Below are positions 26,901 through 38,575 of a stretch of 64,000 nt of DNA, in pieces; position 1 is the stretch's first letter, and each line of letters opens with the position of its first letter. Source of the stretch: Linepithema humile. Taxonomy: Eukaryota; Arthropoda; Insecta; Hymenoptera; Formicidae. The notes beneath the pieces are model-generated. The model ran no database searches. It was given only the letters and a program-made list of their open reading frames with translations, and was not told the origin of the DNA. Location: contig NC_090131.1 in NCBI RefSeq assembly GCF_040581485.1, forward strand, positions 6,882,001-6,946,000. The letters are read 5' to 3'. A program made the translations under genes and the position numbers.

Positions 26901-29814
26901 AGTCAAAGCCTTCTCGCCATCAAGAAGAAGGTGTTAAATACGCAGTACGTACAATTTCAAGCTTTGACTCGACGGATTGCCTCAAATAAACGCTTAATCG
27001 CTTAATTTTTCTTTTTAGTTATGCGAAATGTAACGAGTACATTAAACTAACCGAGGAAGGTCGCCTCGTCTGTCAACCTGGATGCTCAGAAGAAGAAACA
27101 CTGGAATCTCGTATATTAGATGAGCTCTCTGTAATCCGTGACAACGTTGGTAAAGCGTGTTTAAAAGAACTGCACCCTACTAACACTCCTCTTACCATGG
27201 CTCTCTGTGGAAGCAAGGGCAGTTTTATAAACATTTCGCAGATGATAGGTACGTTCGAATAATAATAATATGAACATGAGTTAATCGCAATGACTCTAAC
27301 GTCTAAAGACAACGTGTCGCCGTTCAGTTTGTGTAGGACAGCAAGCTATCAATGGTCACAGAGTGCCAAATGGGTTCGAAAACCGCGCGTTACCTCATGT
27401 ATTGCCGCAACTGAGGACACCCGAGGCTAAAGGTTTCGTAGAAAATTCATTTTTCTCCGGTTTGACCTCGAAGGAGTTCTACTTTCACGCAATGGGCGGA
27501 AGGGAGGGTCTCACGGATACCGCCGTGAAAACCGCCGAAACCGGATACATGCAGAGGCGGCTGATCAAAAGTCTGGAAGACCTCTGCATCCATTACGACA
27601 TGACGGTGCGCAACTCAATGAAGGACATCGTGCAGACACCGTACGGTGCAGACGGATTGGATCCCACGTACATGGAGGGTATGCGAGCATCAGCGTGCAT
27701 TTTGTGAACAGAACGTGTGTGTGTGTAACGTGTGTTTCTACTCTTTGCAGGCAAGGACTGTCCGGTGGATTATAAGAGAGTGTACGATCATGTGCGAGCT
27801 AAGTTGCCGTACAAAAACGAAGAGCCTTTAGACGGTCCTCGCGTGATCAGCGCCACGAACGAGATGCTATCCTCCGAGGAGTACGATTGCTTGAGCAGCG
27901 AGTTCAAACAGGAACTGACGTGAGCGCAGCGCGATGCACGATAATAAAAATGAAAATCGCACGGATTCAGTATAAATTTTCCTTTTTTTTTTTCGCAGCA
28001 CATTCCTGAAATTGGTGGCGTTGAAGATAACGCGCTATCGGAATATTAAATCGAACTCGCCGGTGATCCTGCAACTCGAACGTTTCACCGTTTCGCAATT
28101 GGTCGAGTTCATTCATACGTGCAAGGAGAAGTATATGAAATCCAAGATAGAACCGGGCACGGCTGTTGGTGCTCTCGCGGCGCAAAGTATCGGCGAGCCG
28201 GGAACGCAGATGACTCTCAAGACGTTTCACTTCGCCGGTATAGCCGCCATGAATATCACGCAGGGTGTGCCGCGTATCAAGGAAATTATTAATGCCAGTC
28301 CTAAGATCAGTACTCCCATTATAACGGCAGCACTGGTGAGTTACTTCGAGCGCTTGTGTGTTGCGAGTAAAATCTATACAATGATCTCTTTTGCAGGTCG
28401 ACGATATGGATCCCGAAGTTGCGAAACGTGTGAAGGCGCGAATCGAGAAGACAACTTTAGGAAATGTGGCTGAATATATTGAAGAAGTATACTTGCGCGA
28501 TGAGCACTTTCTTATAATAAAGTTGGACGTCAACAAAATAAAGATATTAAAATTAGAAGTGGACATTAATTCTATAAGCTACGCGTGAGTGTGCTTAGAC
28601 TTAAAACGTGCATTCCAAGTTCGAAAGTAATTCTCTATATTAATATTAAATAATAAATAATTTCTGACTTTTTAGGATTCTAACTTCAAAGTTGAAATTG
28701 ACTCAAAAGAATGTAGAAGTCCTAGGCGATTCAATTATTATTATTCGACCGAACAAACAAAAGGAACAACAAAAGGAAAGTTCACACTTTCCGTTTCGGC
28801 ATCTGATGGAGGCGGTGCCGAATATTATAATAAAAGTAATTTATATTTTTAATAAAACAAGTAGTACAATGAGTTCTTGTAACAATATAAATGTTTAACG
28901 TTTATTTTTATTTCTAGGGTTTGCCGTCAATTTCTAGAGTGGTTATACACGAAAACGAAAAAGTTACACGCGATGGCAAAAAAAGTCTAATGTTATTTGT
29001 CGAAGGAGATAACTTTAGAGAAGTAATGGCAACGCGTGGCATCCACGGCGAAAAGACGAGATCGAACAATACGATAGAAGTAAGTTGAAAAAGACCCTGC
29101 AGTATCAGGGATAAAACATATTTATGATCTGTTTCACGCTAGGTTTTCAAAACACTCGGCATCGAAGCGGCAAGAGCGACTATTATGTCAGAAATTAAAT
29201 CGGTAATGGAAACTCACGGAATCAGCATTGATTGCCGACATCTAATGTTATTGGCAGATTTAATGACAGGCAGAGGAGAAGTGCTTGGTATCACAAGACA
29301 GGGTTTGGCGAAGATGAAAGAATCAGTTTTAAACTTGGCATCGGTGAGATTTCTACCCTCCTTTTTTTACTAATTTATTTATATTACACGAAAACATTTT
29401 AGAACACTTTGGAGAAAGTTGGAAATGTTTTTTTATGAAAAAATTACTTGTAGTTTGAGAAAACGGCGGATCATCTGTTTGACGCAGCTTATTACGGGCA
29501 GGAAGATGTTATATGCGGTGTATCGGAATCAATTATAATAGGCATTCCAGTTCCACTCGGCACAGGAATCTTCAAACTACTTCACAAATATCCTTTTTAT
29601 ATTATATTCATAACATGTGCAAAGAATTAATTATTATTATTTCTACAAAGATACACGTAACATAAGTTTTCCTTAATAATTAAACACAGCTGACAAGGAT
29701 GAGCCACGCAAGAGGGAGCCTCTATTTGACGATCCACAATTTCACCAACCGTTCCGTTCTGGAAGACGACTTCAACGTACACGACCACGTACAGTACTCC
29801 AAACTTCAGCTTAA
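23946..29814 (+). CDS. POLR3A: DNA-directed RNA polymerase III largest subunit RPC1
   Basis: The catalytic core subunit of RNA polymerase III, which makes tRNA, 5S rRNA and other small RNAs in the nucleus. I read 20 coding exons that keep phase throughout (first 23946-23989, last 29688-29814), giving 1406 residues against about 1390 in human. The start MVKEQFRETNVASEV is the family N-terminus. The clamp zinc site CDTCHKELNECVGHFG is in exon 3 and a second CPNC in exon 4. The catalytic magnesium motif NADFDGDEMN lies at about residues 500-509. The bridge-helix/trigger-loop region GREGLTDTAVKTAETGYMQRRL and the QSIGEPGTQMTLKTFHFAG block are present. The C-terminus carries an extra Arg-rich tail of about 35 residues. 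The final intron is AT-AC. A plus-strand AATAAA follows at 29906. Confidence 0.97.
29588..29687 (+). other. U12-type AT-AC intron of POLR3A
   Basis: The intron opens with ATATCCTTTTT, matching the minor-spliceosome 5' consensus. It contains TTTTCCTTAAT, matching the U12 branch-site consensus, about 11 bases before the terminal AC. Joining these ends continues the conserved LLHKAD reading frame. Using the nearby AG instead gives an immediate stop codon. Confidence 0.85.
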
Positions 29815-29905
29815 TGAAATGTCTCATGTTTTATCAAAACTAGGAAAAATATTGACTCATATGAGAAGACTAGATAGTTTTTCTTGTATAAATATATTAT
29901 TAATG

Positions 29906-29911
29906 AATAAA
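29906..29911 (+). promoter_or_regulatory. Poly(A) signal of POLR3A
   Basis: AATAAA lies 92 bases after the POLR3A stop codon, giving a 3' UTR of about 110 bases. Confidence 0.55.
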
Positions 29912-30146
29912 ATTATTTTTATGATACAACGATGCTTTAATGTATATAAATCGTGATTTGTACACGGCTGTGACTCAACATTAGCTCTTAAATATTAATT
30001 ATGAAAATATCTATAATAGTTTTGCAAATAATGATTTTGCATCAAACTTTTATCGCATAGCAGTAATTTTAAATAAAGTAAAAGTAAGTAGATTTAGTTA
30101 GATATATTTTTTATATATAATTGCTATAAATATTGTACATATTATA

Positions 30147-30254
30147 CAGAGTGTCCCAAAAATTTTGACACAGCGGCCGTATGCCGGTAGAGCAGACCAA
30201 ACTGAACCGAAAAGTCCTCTACCATTTTACAATTTTCACAAGGGTTAAAGAGAT
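30147..30254 (+). repeat. Left terminal inverted repeat
   Basis: Matches the reverse complement of 33174-33281 with few mismatches. It begins CAGAGTGTCCC next to a TA duplication. An inner arm resumes at about 30385 after a short tandem run of ATGAAAAACGT-like units. Confidence 0.85.
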
Positions 30255-30541
30255 ATTAATTATTAAAGATTACCGAATGCGAACGCACGGCTGATTTTCT
30301 ATTTTATAATTGAAATAAAATCTAATGACACAAAAAATGTGCAAAATCTTTGTGCATGCGTATGAAAAACGTATGAAAACGTATGAAAAACGAACGGTTT
30401 TATGATAAACTATCACGCGTCGAAAAATAATTTCTCTTTCTTTTAATAATGCGCTATCGTTTCCACACTACCTTGCGGTAGATAGCATAGTGCGCTTTTT
30501 TTATAGTGGTTTCCCCGATAGGCCTAATCCACTCTCATTTT

Positions 30542-31763
30542 TTAATGCAAGAATTGTTCGAAGTACCATCCTCTTTCTTGTATGCAGAATTCGGCCCTTC
30601 GAATAATATCGCGCGTTGCACGGTGCGCCATGTCCGGCGTAATGGTATTGAAGGCCGCAATAATAGCTTCACGTACTTCATTTTCTGTACCATTACCACA
30701 GTTTTTGATTAGACTTTTTACGTAGCCCCAAACGAAAAAATTTAATACATTTAAATCTGGCGACCGTGGCGGCCAGGTGATAGGACCACCTCGACCAATC
30801 CATCTTTCTGGATAATGCGCATTTAATAAATCGCGAACTCGGCGGCGGAAGTTCGCTGATGCTCCATCGTGCTGATAAATCAATTGCACTCGCATATTTA
30901 GGGGCACATCGGCGAGAAGCACTGGCAATTCATTTTGTAAAAATTCCGCATAAATATCGCCATTTAAACGCGATGGGAAAAAATATGGACCGATCTGAAA
31001 ATTATTATTTAAAATAATTACTATATTTTGTAACGGAAAGTTATTTTTTATTTCTACAATTAACTACTTACTACTTGGTTCGCGATTATTCCAGCCCATA
31101 CGTTAATGGACCATCTACGTTGAAACGCGCCTTCGCGAATCGCATGAGGATTTTCCTCATCCCAATATAAAAAATTTCGCGAATTAAATACACCGTTCGG
31201 TGTAAACGTAGCTTTATCGCTCCATAAAATATGATCCGGGAAAAATTCGTTTTGCCGACATTGCGCGAGAAGGCCTGTACATATTTTACTAACAATTATT
31301 TTATGTTAAAAGTGTTATGAGTATACAAAGATGAAGAGTATACAATACCTTCACAAAAATTTACACGTAGTTGTGCGTTTCCCGGTAATTGTTGTTGCAC
31401 CCGTTGATAATGGAACGGATGTAATCCATTTGTACGTAAGATACGATGTACTGTGGTCCTAGGTACACCTGTATCACGCGCCAAAAGACGTATACTTATT
31501 CCAGGATCTTCATGGATAGCTTGAAGAATTGCTTCTTCATCACGAACACGAACACGACCACACACTGGTCCAACAACACGATTATGTATGAGACATCCTG
31601 TTTCCCGAAACTGTCGGACGACACGATAAATTTGACGTCCCGTAGGATGTCGCGCGCGACCAGCAAATCTCTCCGCGTAAATTCGTGCCGCGGCACGTGC
31701 ATTTTCTCCCGCCAATCCGTAAGCAATTATCATATCACAATATTCTTCTGAAGTAAATCTCAT
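30542..31763 (-). CDS. Mariner-like transposase, apparently intact
   Basis: Cut-and-paste DNA transposase. Three exons in phase (31349-31763, 31072-31274, 30542-30994) give 356 residues, close to the 340-350 usual for mariner enzymes. The N-terminal half has helix-turn-helix DNA-binding segments, including the RLLARDTGVPRTTVHRILR helix pair. The catalytic triad is visible as Asp in WSDKATF, Asp in QHDGASAN and Asp in RSPDLNVLNFF. Thirty-six residues separate the last two, compared with 34 in classical mariners. The introns are about 75 bases each with GT-AG ends. I see no stop or frameshift, so this copy may still be functional. It is oriented with its 3' end at the left terminus of the element. 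Confidence 0.85.
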
Positions 31764-31910
31764 TATTGAGAATCACTATGTACGGATTACACACGATGCG
31801 ATATGTACATACACGATGTGTGTGGATCCAATAAAAAACAATTGAATATCAGCGTTGACAAAAAACTATCATAATAATTTTGGCATCGTGTTTTATTTAT
31901 ATGTACACTA

Positions 31911-32372
31911 AAGGCTCATCTACAATGTGCTCTTTGCTTCCTGTTTTTTGCTTTTTGTCTGTTATCTTTTTGCCTCTTTGAGCACTGTTTTACCGATAAT
32001 CATGTTTCTTACCACGTGTTTCTTGTTTCTTACGAAATTCGTCAACTTTTATCTCGAGCGACAGAAAACAAAGAAACATCGTATGACAACAATGGTATCG
32101 GATATTTATTTATTTTATTTAATCGATATTCATAGTTCATACATTAAAATTATCTTAAAATATTACCTTAAACATCATTAATCAATAAGAGTGCTGTTGA
32201 ATATTGATCTATGATTAATCAATGTGAAATAACATTTTTCTTCGGAAATTCAGAAGAAACAAATTGTACATGACAATGTTTCACAGTTCCATATGACAAA
32301 AGTACAAGAAACAAACAACAAAAAGCAGAAGGCACGAAACAAGACGCAAAAAGCACATTGTAGATGAGCCTT
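31911..32372. repeat. Nested inverted-repeat element A (MITE-like)
   Basis: The ends are exact 21-base inverted repeats beginning AAGGCTCATCTACAATGTGC, followed by partly matching T-rich/A-rich subterminal arms. It is about 460 bases with no coding capacity and no clear target duplication. It is inserted inside the larger transposon, so it is younger than that insertion. Confidence 0.8.
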
Positions 32373-32384
32373 CAGAGACAAAAT

Positions 32385-32577
32385 AACTTAATATTAAAAA
32401 TTATTTATTCGATGGGTGCTATAATAGCATATTTATTTAAATTGCTTAAATAATTACATTACTTAAGCAAAAATATCTAATTTTAAGTAAAAATTAATAT
32501 TTACAAAACTTTAAGTTTTTAATTTAAATAAATATGCTAATAGCACCCACCGAGTAAATAATTTTTAATATTAAGTT
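32385..32577. repeat. Nested palindromic element B (MITE-like)
   Basis: About 193 bases forming a near-perfect palindrome. Both arms of about 60 bases contain TTAATATTAAAAATTATTTA and the block GGGTGCTAT/ATAGCACCC. It lies just beyond element A and immediately before the decayed transposase copy. Confidence 0.75.
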
Positions 32578-32607
32578 TTTTTTTTCTTAGTGTAGTGATT
32601 CTTAACA

Positions 32608-32960
32608 ATGAGATTTACTTTACAAGAATATTGTGATATAATTGTGTACAGATTTGCAGAAAAAAGCGCACGTGCCGCAACATGAATTTACAAAAGAAAT
32701 TTCCTAGGCGTGCGCAACATCACACGAGACGTCAAATTTATTATGCAGCAGTTTTGAAAAACAAAGTATCTCGTGCATAATCATGGAATTGTCAATTAGG
32801 TGCATTGTCGTATTCATGATAAAAAACAATTCTTTCAATTTATGAAGATCCTGGAATGCATCGTTTGATGCATAATTTAGGCGTACTAAAAAATTGTACA
32901 TCACATTTTACGCATAAACAGATTACAGCTCTATTATCAGCATATGTAATTGCAATTACT
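32608..32960 (+). pseudogene. Decayed inverted copy of the transposase N-terminal region
   Basis: The plus strand starts MRFTLQEYCDIIV, matching MRFTSEEYCDMII of the intact transposase on the other strand. Further matches (RRQIY, YEDPGM) continue across several stop codons and small indels. Upstream bases (AGTGATTCT before the ATG) also match. The central and C-terminal parts are missing. It lies head-to-head with the intact gene. Confidence 0.75.
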
Positions 32961-33173
32961 AAAAGACAAACTCGTAAATTTTTGTAAAGATATTGTTATC
33001 AACGTTGTATATTCACAATATTTTTAACGTATATTAATTAGTAAAATATACACAAGATTCCTTTTGTAACGTATTATCTACTGCAAGGTAGTGTGGAAAC
33101 GATAGCGCATTGTTAAAAGAAAGAGAAATTATTTTTCGACGCGTGATAGTTTATCATAAACCGTTCGTTTTTT

Positions 33174-33281
33174 ATCTCTTTAACCCTTGTGAAAATTGTA
33201 AAATGATAGAGGACTTTTCGGTTCAGTTTGGTTTGCTCTACCGGCATACGGTCGCTGTGTCGAAATTTTTGGGACACCCTG
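33174..33281 (-). repeat. Right terminal inverted repeat
   Basis: Near reverse complement of 30147-30254. It ends GGGACACCCTG next to the TA target duplication. Confidence 0.85.
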
Positions 33282-33483
33282 TATATATATATCACATAAA
33301 ACTTTTCTTTAAACCGAGTTATATGTGTATTTTGACCATTAGAAGTTTGTTGCTAGGAGACACCGCATTGTTTGATCTAAATTTGCTTCATACCTGCAGC
33401 TTCACATATCTTGTAACACTCGCGAATAAAATATTTAATGTATAATTTTTGAACTCAGTATTAAAGAAAAGACTGGTGTCGGA

Positions 33484-34433
33484 ATGGTAAATGAAAAAGA
33501 ATTCTGGACGGAAATTCGGAAAGACATACCACGATACAGGAAGAAAAAACCACGAGTCGTTCCTGCCTTCACTATTCAGGCTCTGCAGGTGATACAAATT
33601 AATAAACCATCTTTTTCAACGCTATAAACGTCAACGTAACAAATAATACGATGTCAATTTCAATACAGGAAAATACGATCGTTGCAAAACCTCCACGATG
33701 TGGATTATACAAACCTCGTCCACCGAAACCGTCAACGTTCAGAAAGTTCTACAAACGCCGTGTGTTTCCCATCTCGTTGGAGAACGACGGCTACGACCAG
33801 AAAATTAATTGGAAAGTGGACATAGAGGACTTGGACTTCCATCATTATCTGCCGATGTTCTTCGACGGTTTAACGGAAACGGAACAACCGTACAAGTTTC
33901 TAGTGGAGCAGGGAATATCGGATATGCTGGAGCACGGTGGGCCCAAGATATTACCCGTTGTGCCTCAACTAATCATTCCTATTAAGAGTAAGTCTTCTAA
34001 TTCACTTTAACACAAAAAAAGATCCCGTATTTGTACTGTAATAAGGAAAAAAAAACTGTTAGATGCGTTGAATACGAGGATGCCCGAGATAATCTGCAGT
34101 ACGATGAAAGCACTTCAACGTTTAGTACGTTCGGCGGATTGCGTTGGTGAAGCCCTAGTCCCGTATTTTAGACAAATTCTGCCCATTCCTAATTTACTGA
34201 AAGACAGAAACGGTAAGCGTGCACTTTTAATTGCTTCCGCACTTCAGAAGAAAATAAAATTTGAAATTTTAGTGAATCTTGGAGAAGGTATCGATTATTC
34301 TCAGCAAAGGGGAGAGAATGCAGCGGACATTATACAAGAAACGCTCGAGATATTGGAAAGATACGGTGGCGAGGATGCTTTCATAAATATCAAATATATG
34401 GTTCCCACCTATGAATCTTGTATGATGAATTAA
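33484..34433 (+). CDS. PACRG: Parkin co-regulated gene protein (PACRG)
   Basis: An axonemal microtubule inner protein that helps join the A and B tubules of ciliary doublets. Four exons in phase (33484-33588, 33669-33987, 34063-34212, 34273-34433) give 244 residues. Hallmarks of the family are FRKFYKRR, DFHHYLPMFFDGL, the block around DMLEHGGPKILPVVPQLI, and the C-terminal GGEDAFINIKYMVPTYESC. The start chosen is the ATG at 33484, and the frame is open a little upstream. The region between exon 1 and the upstream transposon is only about 200 bases, so the promoter may include or abut the element. In insects, motile cilia are confined to sperm and chordotonal neurons, so testis and sensory-organ expression is expected (inference). 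Confidence 0.95.
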
Positions 34434-34798
34434 TAGACGAAACATAACACAACCATTCAACTAACAGATTTATTTACTATTTAGTTTTCGATGAAAATGA
34501 AAGTTAGAAAATTAAAATGTATAAGAAATTCAATTTAACATCACAACTGGAATATAATATATATTATAACAAAAAAGATATATATTATATACGACGGAAA
34601 TATATATAATATTACTGACTCAAAGTTTTAACTTAAGAAGCATAATCATGATTAAAAAATTCACAAGAAATCTAAAATAATAACCACATTAATATTTAAT
34701 GTAACAAACGAAGGACGTACTTTTATCTCGCATTTTATAATCGATATAAAAAAGTAATAAAAGTAAAAATTTGTTTACAACACTTTCTGAAGACATGC

Positions 34799-37700
34799 TT
34801 ACACCTTTCCGGCATCTTCTTTCAATGTTACAGTACGATTAAAAACAAGCTGAAATGAAAAGAAAGAACGTTATTACAGCTCATACGTGTATTAATGATT
34901 GTACACTCACCCGATATTTATTCGACACTTTGGCACTATCGGGATCAACAGAAAAGAAGCCGATACGTTCGAACTGGAACTTATCGTATACGTTCGCTGT
35001 TTGGGGCAAACTATGATCGATATATGCTACAACGACCTTTTTGCTGGATGGATTTATATCGCTTAAAAACCCATTCGGTACCTCATTTGTATCTTCTGGG
35101 TTTTTGTGCTTAAATCTGGGGGAAATTAAAATATTTTTGTTACACATAATTAATATATATATAAAATTGTCATAGTTAATAATTTAAAAAATCTTATCAC
35201 TCACAAGCGCTCGTACAGCCTGACAGATGCTAAGCACGGATCAGATACCCAATGTATGAATGCCTTCGGTTTATTCTTTTCTGTGACAGGCTCTTGTGTG
35301 ACAATTATATTTGTAATATTGCCACTCTCATCTTTTTCGATACTTTGAAACTTTAGTATGATACCCGCGTGCTTCAAGCCGACAGGTTGCTTCGGTGTCA
35401 GACGTCTAAAACCCTTTTCCTCGACCTACAAACACATAATAGGATGAATTAGCAAACGTAAAAGATTTCTAGAAAAAAGAAGAATACACTGCATACTTCT
35501 TTGAAATCCGAAGCTTCTATGTACACGGTTTCACAAAACTTGATTTCATGACTTCCTCTTTCCGGTTCATTGGGAAAATCAGGCACATTGAGCGTCTCTT
35601 TCTCATGAGTGAAGTTTTTGATGGTCAGTTTAATAGGCTCCAGAACGACCATGTGTCGAGGTGCAGTGAGATTCAGAACATCTCTGACAGCTGCTTCCAG
35701 TGCTGCTGGGTCGACGGTCGCTAGTGCGCCAGTCACACCCATTTGGGCACAGAAATTATTTATAGCTTCCGGAGGAAAGCCACGTCTACGCAGCGCGGTC
35801 AATGTGAACAATCTGCGAAAAGGGCGGTACGATGCATTAATAAAATGCAAAAATACGATTGTTTGTTACACCGTACCTGGGATCGTCCCAATCCGATACG
35901 ATTCCCTCTTGTATTAATTTGGCAATCTTTCTTTTAGAAACCACGGTGTAATTGATATTTAGTCGGCCGTACTCCCATTGCACGGGACAGTAAATGTCCA
36001 AGGCGTTGCAAAGCCAGTAATAAGATGACCTTCGTGATTGGAATTCCTTCGTGCAGAGAGAGTGGGTGATATTTTCGATGCTGTCGCACAAGCAATGAGT
36101 ATAATCGTAAGTGGGATAGATGCACCATTGATCGCCGGTTCGGTGATGCGGTGAATACTTGATTCTGTACGCAACCGGATCTTGCTTGCCCTCCTCTAAA
36201 GTCACTTTCATGCGCAAAGTCACTTCGCCTTCTTCGAACAAACCATCCTTCATATCCTGTTATCGAAGAAAAAGAAACATAGATACCCATAATCAAGGAA
36301 ATACAATAAGGAAAATATGCAAAGTTAAATAGCTTACATTAAATAGCTTCAAGCTTTCTTCGATTGGCCTGTCGCGCCATGGACTCGGCGGAGGATTGAA
36401 ACCTTTCATTTCATCGCTAGACTGATGACAAACGTAGGCAAAACCTTTCTTTATGAGCTCCACAGCCCATTCGTACAATTGCTGGAAGTTATCCGACGAG
36501 TGCGTAATCATGGCCGGTTTGTAACCGAGCCACTCTACCATGTCCCGAATTCCAATGAAAAACTTTTCCTCTTCTTTCTCAGGATTTGTGTCATCATACC
36601 GCAAATAACATATGCCGTCATAAGCAGCAGCGTATCTACAAGATTTAACCTTCTTACAATATATTCGACTAACAAAAACAAAGATACATACCCAAAGTTG
36701 ATATTAATAGCCTTTGCATGTCCAATGTGTAAGATTCCATTAGGTTCTGGTGGGAATCTTGTTCTCACTTTGCCACCAGTAATCTTCACATGCTCTTGCA
36801 ACAAACGATGCGTGTTTGGCGTTACGATATATCCCTCGGTCTTATAATTCTCTCCAGGCTTGTGGAAGTGAACTTTGGTCTTCATGAGTTCACTTATGGT
36901 TTGCGCTTCTACCTTCTCACTGCTCGATGTTTCTTTATGTTCTGAAAATTCGTTAATTTATTGAAAATAAATATTTACAATATATTCTTACTAGAGAAAT
37001 ATGGTATTTTAAATATATATATAGAGCTCACCTTCCTTTACATCTTTCTTTGCTTTTGCCTGCTTGTCCTTTGGCTGTTTCACTTGTTTAGGTGCCGGTG
37101 CAAGATCAGCATCAGTTTTTGGCCCCAATAGATCCAAAAGCTGGACATCAAATTCATTCTTTACTGCTTTGCCATCTGCCCACATTAAGGTGTTCCTCAC
37201 TTGCTGCATTAATGGACCACAATTAAAGCGGTACCTATTTAGATAATGTCACACAAATTGTAATTACTTATCATAATTAATTTTGCTTCTTTCATACATG
37301 AATTTTCTCTCCAATATATCGCATATGTCATTTAAATTAAATTAGTATTTAAACATTTTCTCACCTCTTTTCTATTATCTCATCCTTGTGTGTCTTTATA
37401 ACCTTTTCTACTTCTTCTTCTATTTGTTCAGGTGAAACTACCACTCCTATACCACAAGTCTTCTCAAATTTTGCCACATCAATATTGTCAGCATTGTTCA
37501 CGTTAGCTAACAAATAAACTAATGCAGCATCTACCCTTTGCACAGTGTCTAGCTTCTTCTCAATTATATAATTAGTAATAAACGGTATTTTATCTGCAAT
37601 CTGGTTTTTAATCTTGGAAGCAAGATGGTACAGCAAAACACCAATATCTTGAGAAATAGAGCCATGCTTAGCTGCCTGCAAGCACATATTAAATATTTTA

Positions 37701-38128
37701 TTATATATATAAATTAAATTCTTAATTATTTTAAAATATACAGTAAAATATTTTTGTCAAGTAATAATATATATACAAATTTCCTTATAAAATAATTAAA
37801 AATAAGATACATGATTAGTATTTAATTCATGATGTAACTTATGTCGAAATGTCGAATGAGAAATGATGCAATATATATGATATATGATATTCAATCTGAT
37901 TTCAATGTTTAATTATTTTCTCATTTGATTTAGAAAATACCTTGGCACTTAAAATACGAGCATAAAAAGATGTTAATTCGCCGGCAATCGTTACCGAACA
38001 CTAACCTCGTTAATTGCCAGCTTGAGATTTTTCGTGACAGAAGCATTTTTTAAGGTCTCTTTAGCCTTCTGCTCACTCAAACCGATCGTCTGAAGCAGTT
38101 CCACGTCGTCCTTGGTTTCTCCCGGCAT
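34799..38128 (-). CDS. QARS1: Glutaminyl-tRNA synthetase, cytoplasmic
   Basis: Attaches glutamine to tRNA-Gln in the cytosol as part of the multi-synthetase complex. Ten exons in phase (38006-38128, 37365-37675, 37032-37234, 36692-36941, 36338-36635, 35877-36256, 35497-35812, 35205-35425, 34911-35115, 34799-34849) give 785 residues, close to the human 775. The order is an N-terminal YqeY-like domain (about 1-200), a Lys-rich linker, the class I catalytic core with PPEPNGILHIGHAKA (HIGH at about 284-287) and VVSKRK (about 501-505, the KMSKS equivalent), then the two beta-barrel anticodon-binding domains. The start MPGETKDDVELL follows the family pattern. Both catalytic signatures are intact. 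Confidence 0.97.
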
Positions 38129-38261
38129 TTTTTAATCCGTTTATTTGAAAAATAAAACTATCACGTTCCTAACTCGCCACGCAGTCAGCGAACATTAGAA
38201 AAGAGCAGACATATTATTTCTATCTTCTTTCTTACGCGCCATTTTATCCGGGATTTTATGA

Positions 38262-38575
38262 TTTGTTACCAGGAACACATGATGACAGAGGAGCTAACTC
38301 TTGCTAACAGTGCCATCTATTGATTAGCTAAAGCAACATTGATGCATTGATGGTAAGTGTACCGACTGCGCTAATGAGTAAGCTCCTATATTATCATGTG
38401 CTCCTGTTACAATTTCAAATACATTGATGGTAAGTGTACCGACTACACTAGTGAGTAAGCTCCTATACCATCATGTGCTCCTGTTACAAGTTCAAATACA
38501 TTGATGGTATGTGTACCGACTGCACTAGTGAGTAAGCTCCTAAATCATCATGTGCTCCTGTTACAATTTCATAAA
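38262..38575. repeat. Three 77-bp tandem repeats with a degenerate inverted copy
   Basis: Units start at 38345, 38422 and 38499, each beginning CATTGATGGTAAGTGTACC and ending in CCTGTTACAATTTCAAATA-like sequence. The first two are exactly 77 bases, and they differ at a handful of positions. At about 38262-38310 the plus strand (GTTACCAGGAACACATGATG and onward) resembles the reverse complement of a unit, giving a fold-back arrangement. There is no coding capacity. It lies upstream of both QARS1 and EEF1AKMT1. Confidence 0.8.

Larger units (their letters stand above)
30147..33281. mobile_element. Tc1/mariner-superfamily transposon with long inverted repeats
   Basis: The element is flanked by TA on both sides (30145-30146 and 33282-33283), the target duplication typical of this superfamily. 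The ends read CAGAGTGTCCCAAAAATTT on the left and the near reverse complement on the right. The outer inverted repeat covers about 108 bases (30147-30254 and 33174-33281). It continues inward for another 100 or so bases (about 30385-30487 and 33075-33173) after a 130-base insertion in the left arm. Inside lie a spliced transposase on the minus strand, a decayed inverted copy of its first part, and two further palindromic elements. It separates POLR3A from PACRG. Confidence 0.9.

Noticed and set aside
30157..30255. Host regulatory repeat between POLR3A and PACRG
   Set aside because: It is the terminal inverted repeat of the transposon, matched at 33174-33281.
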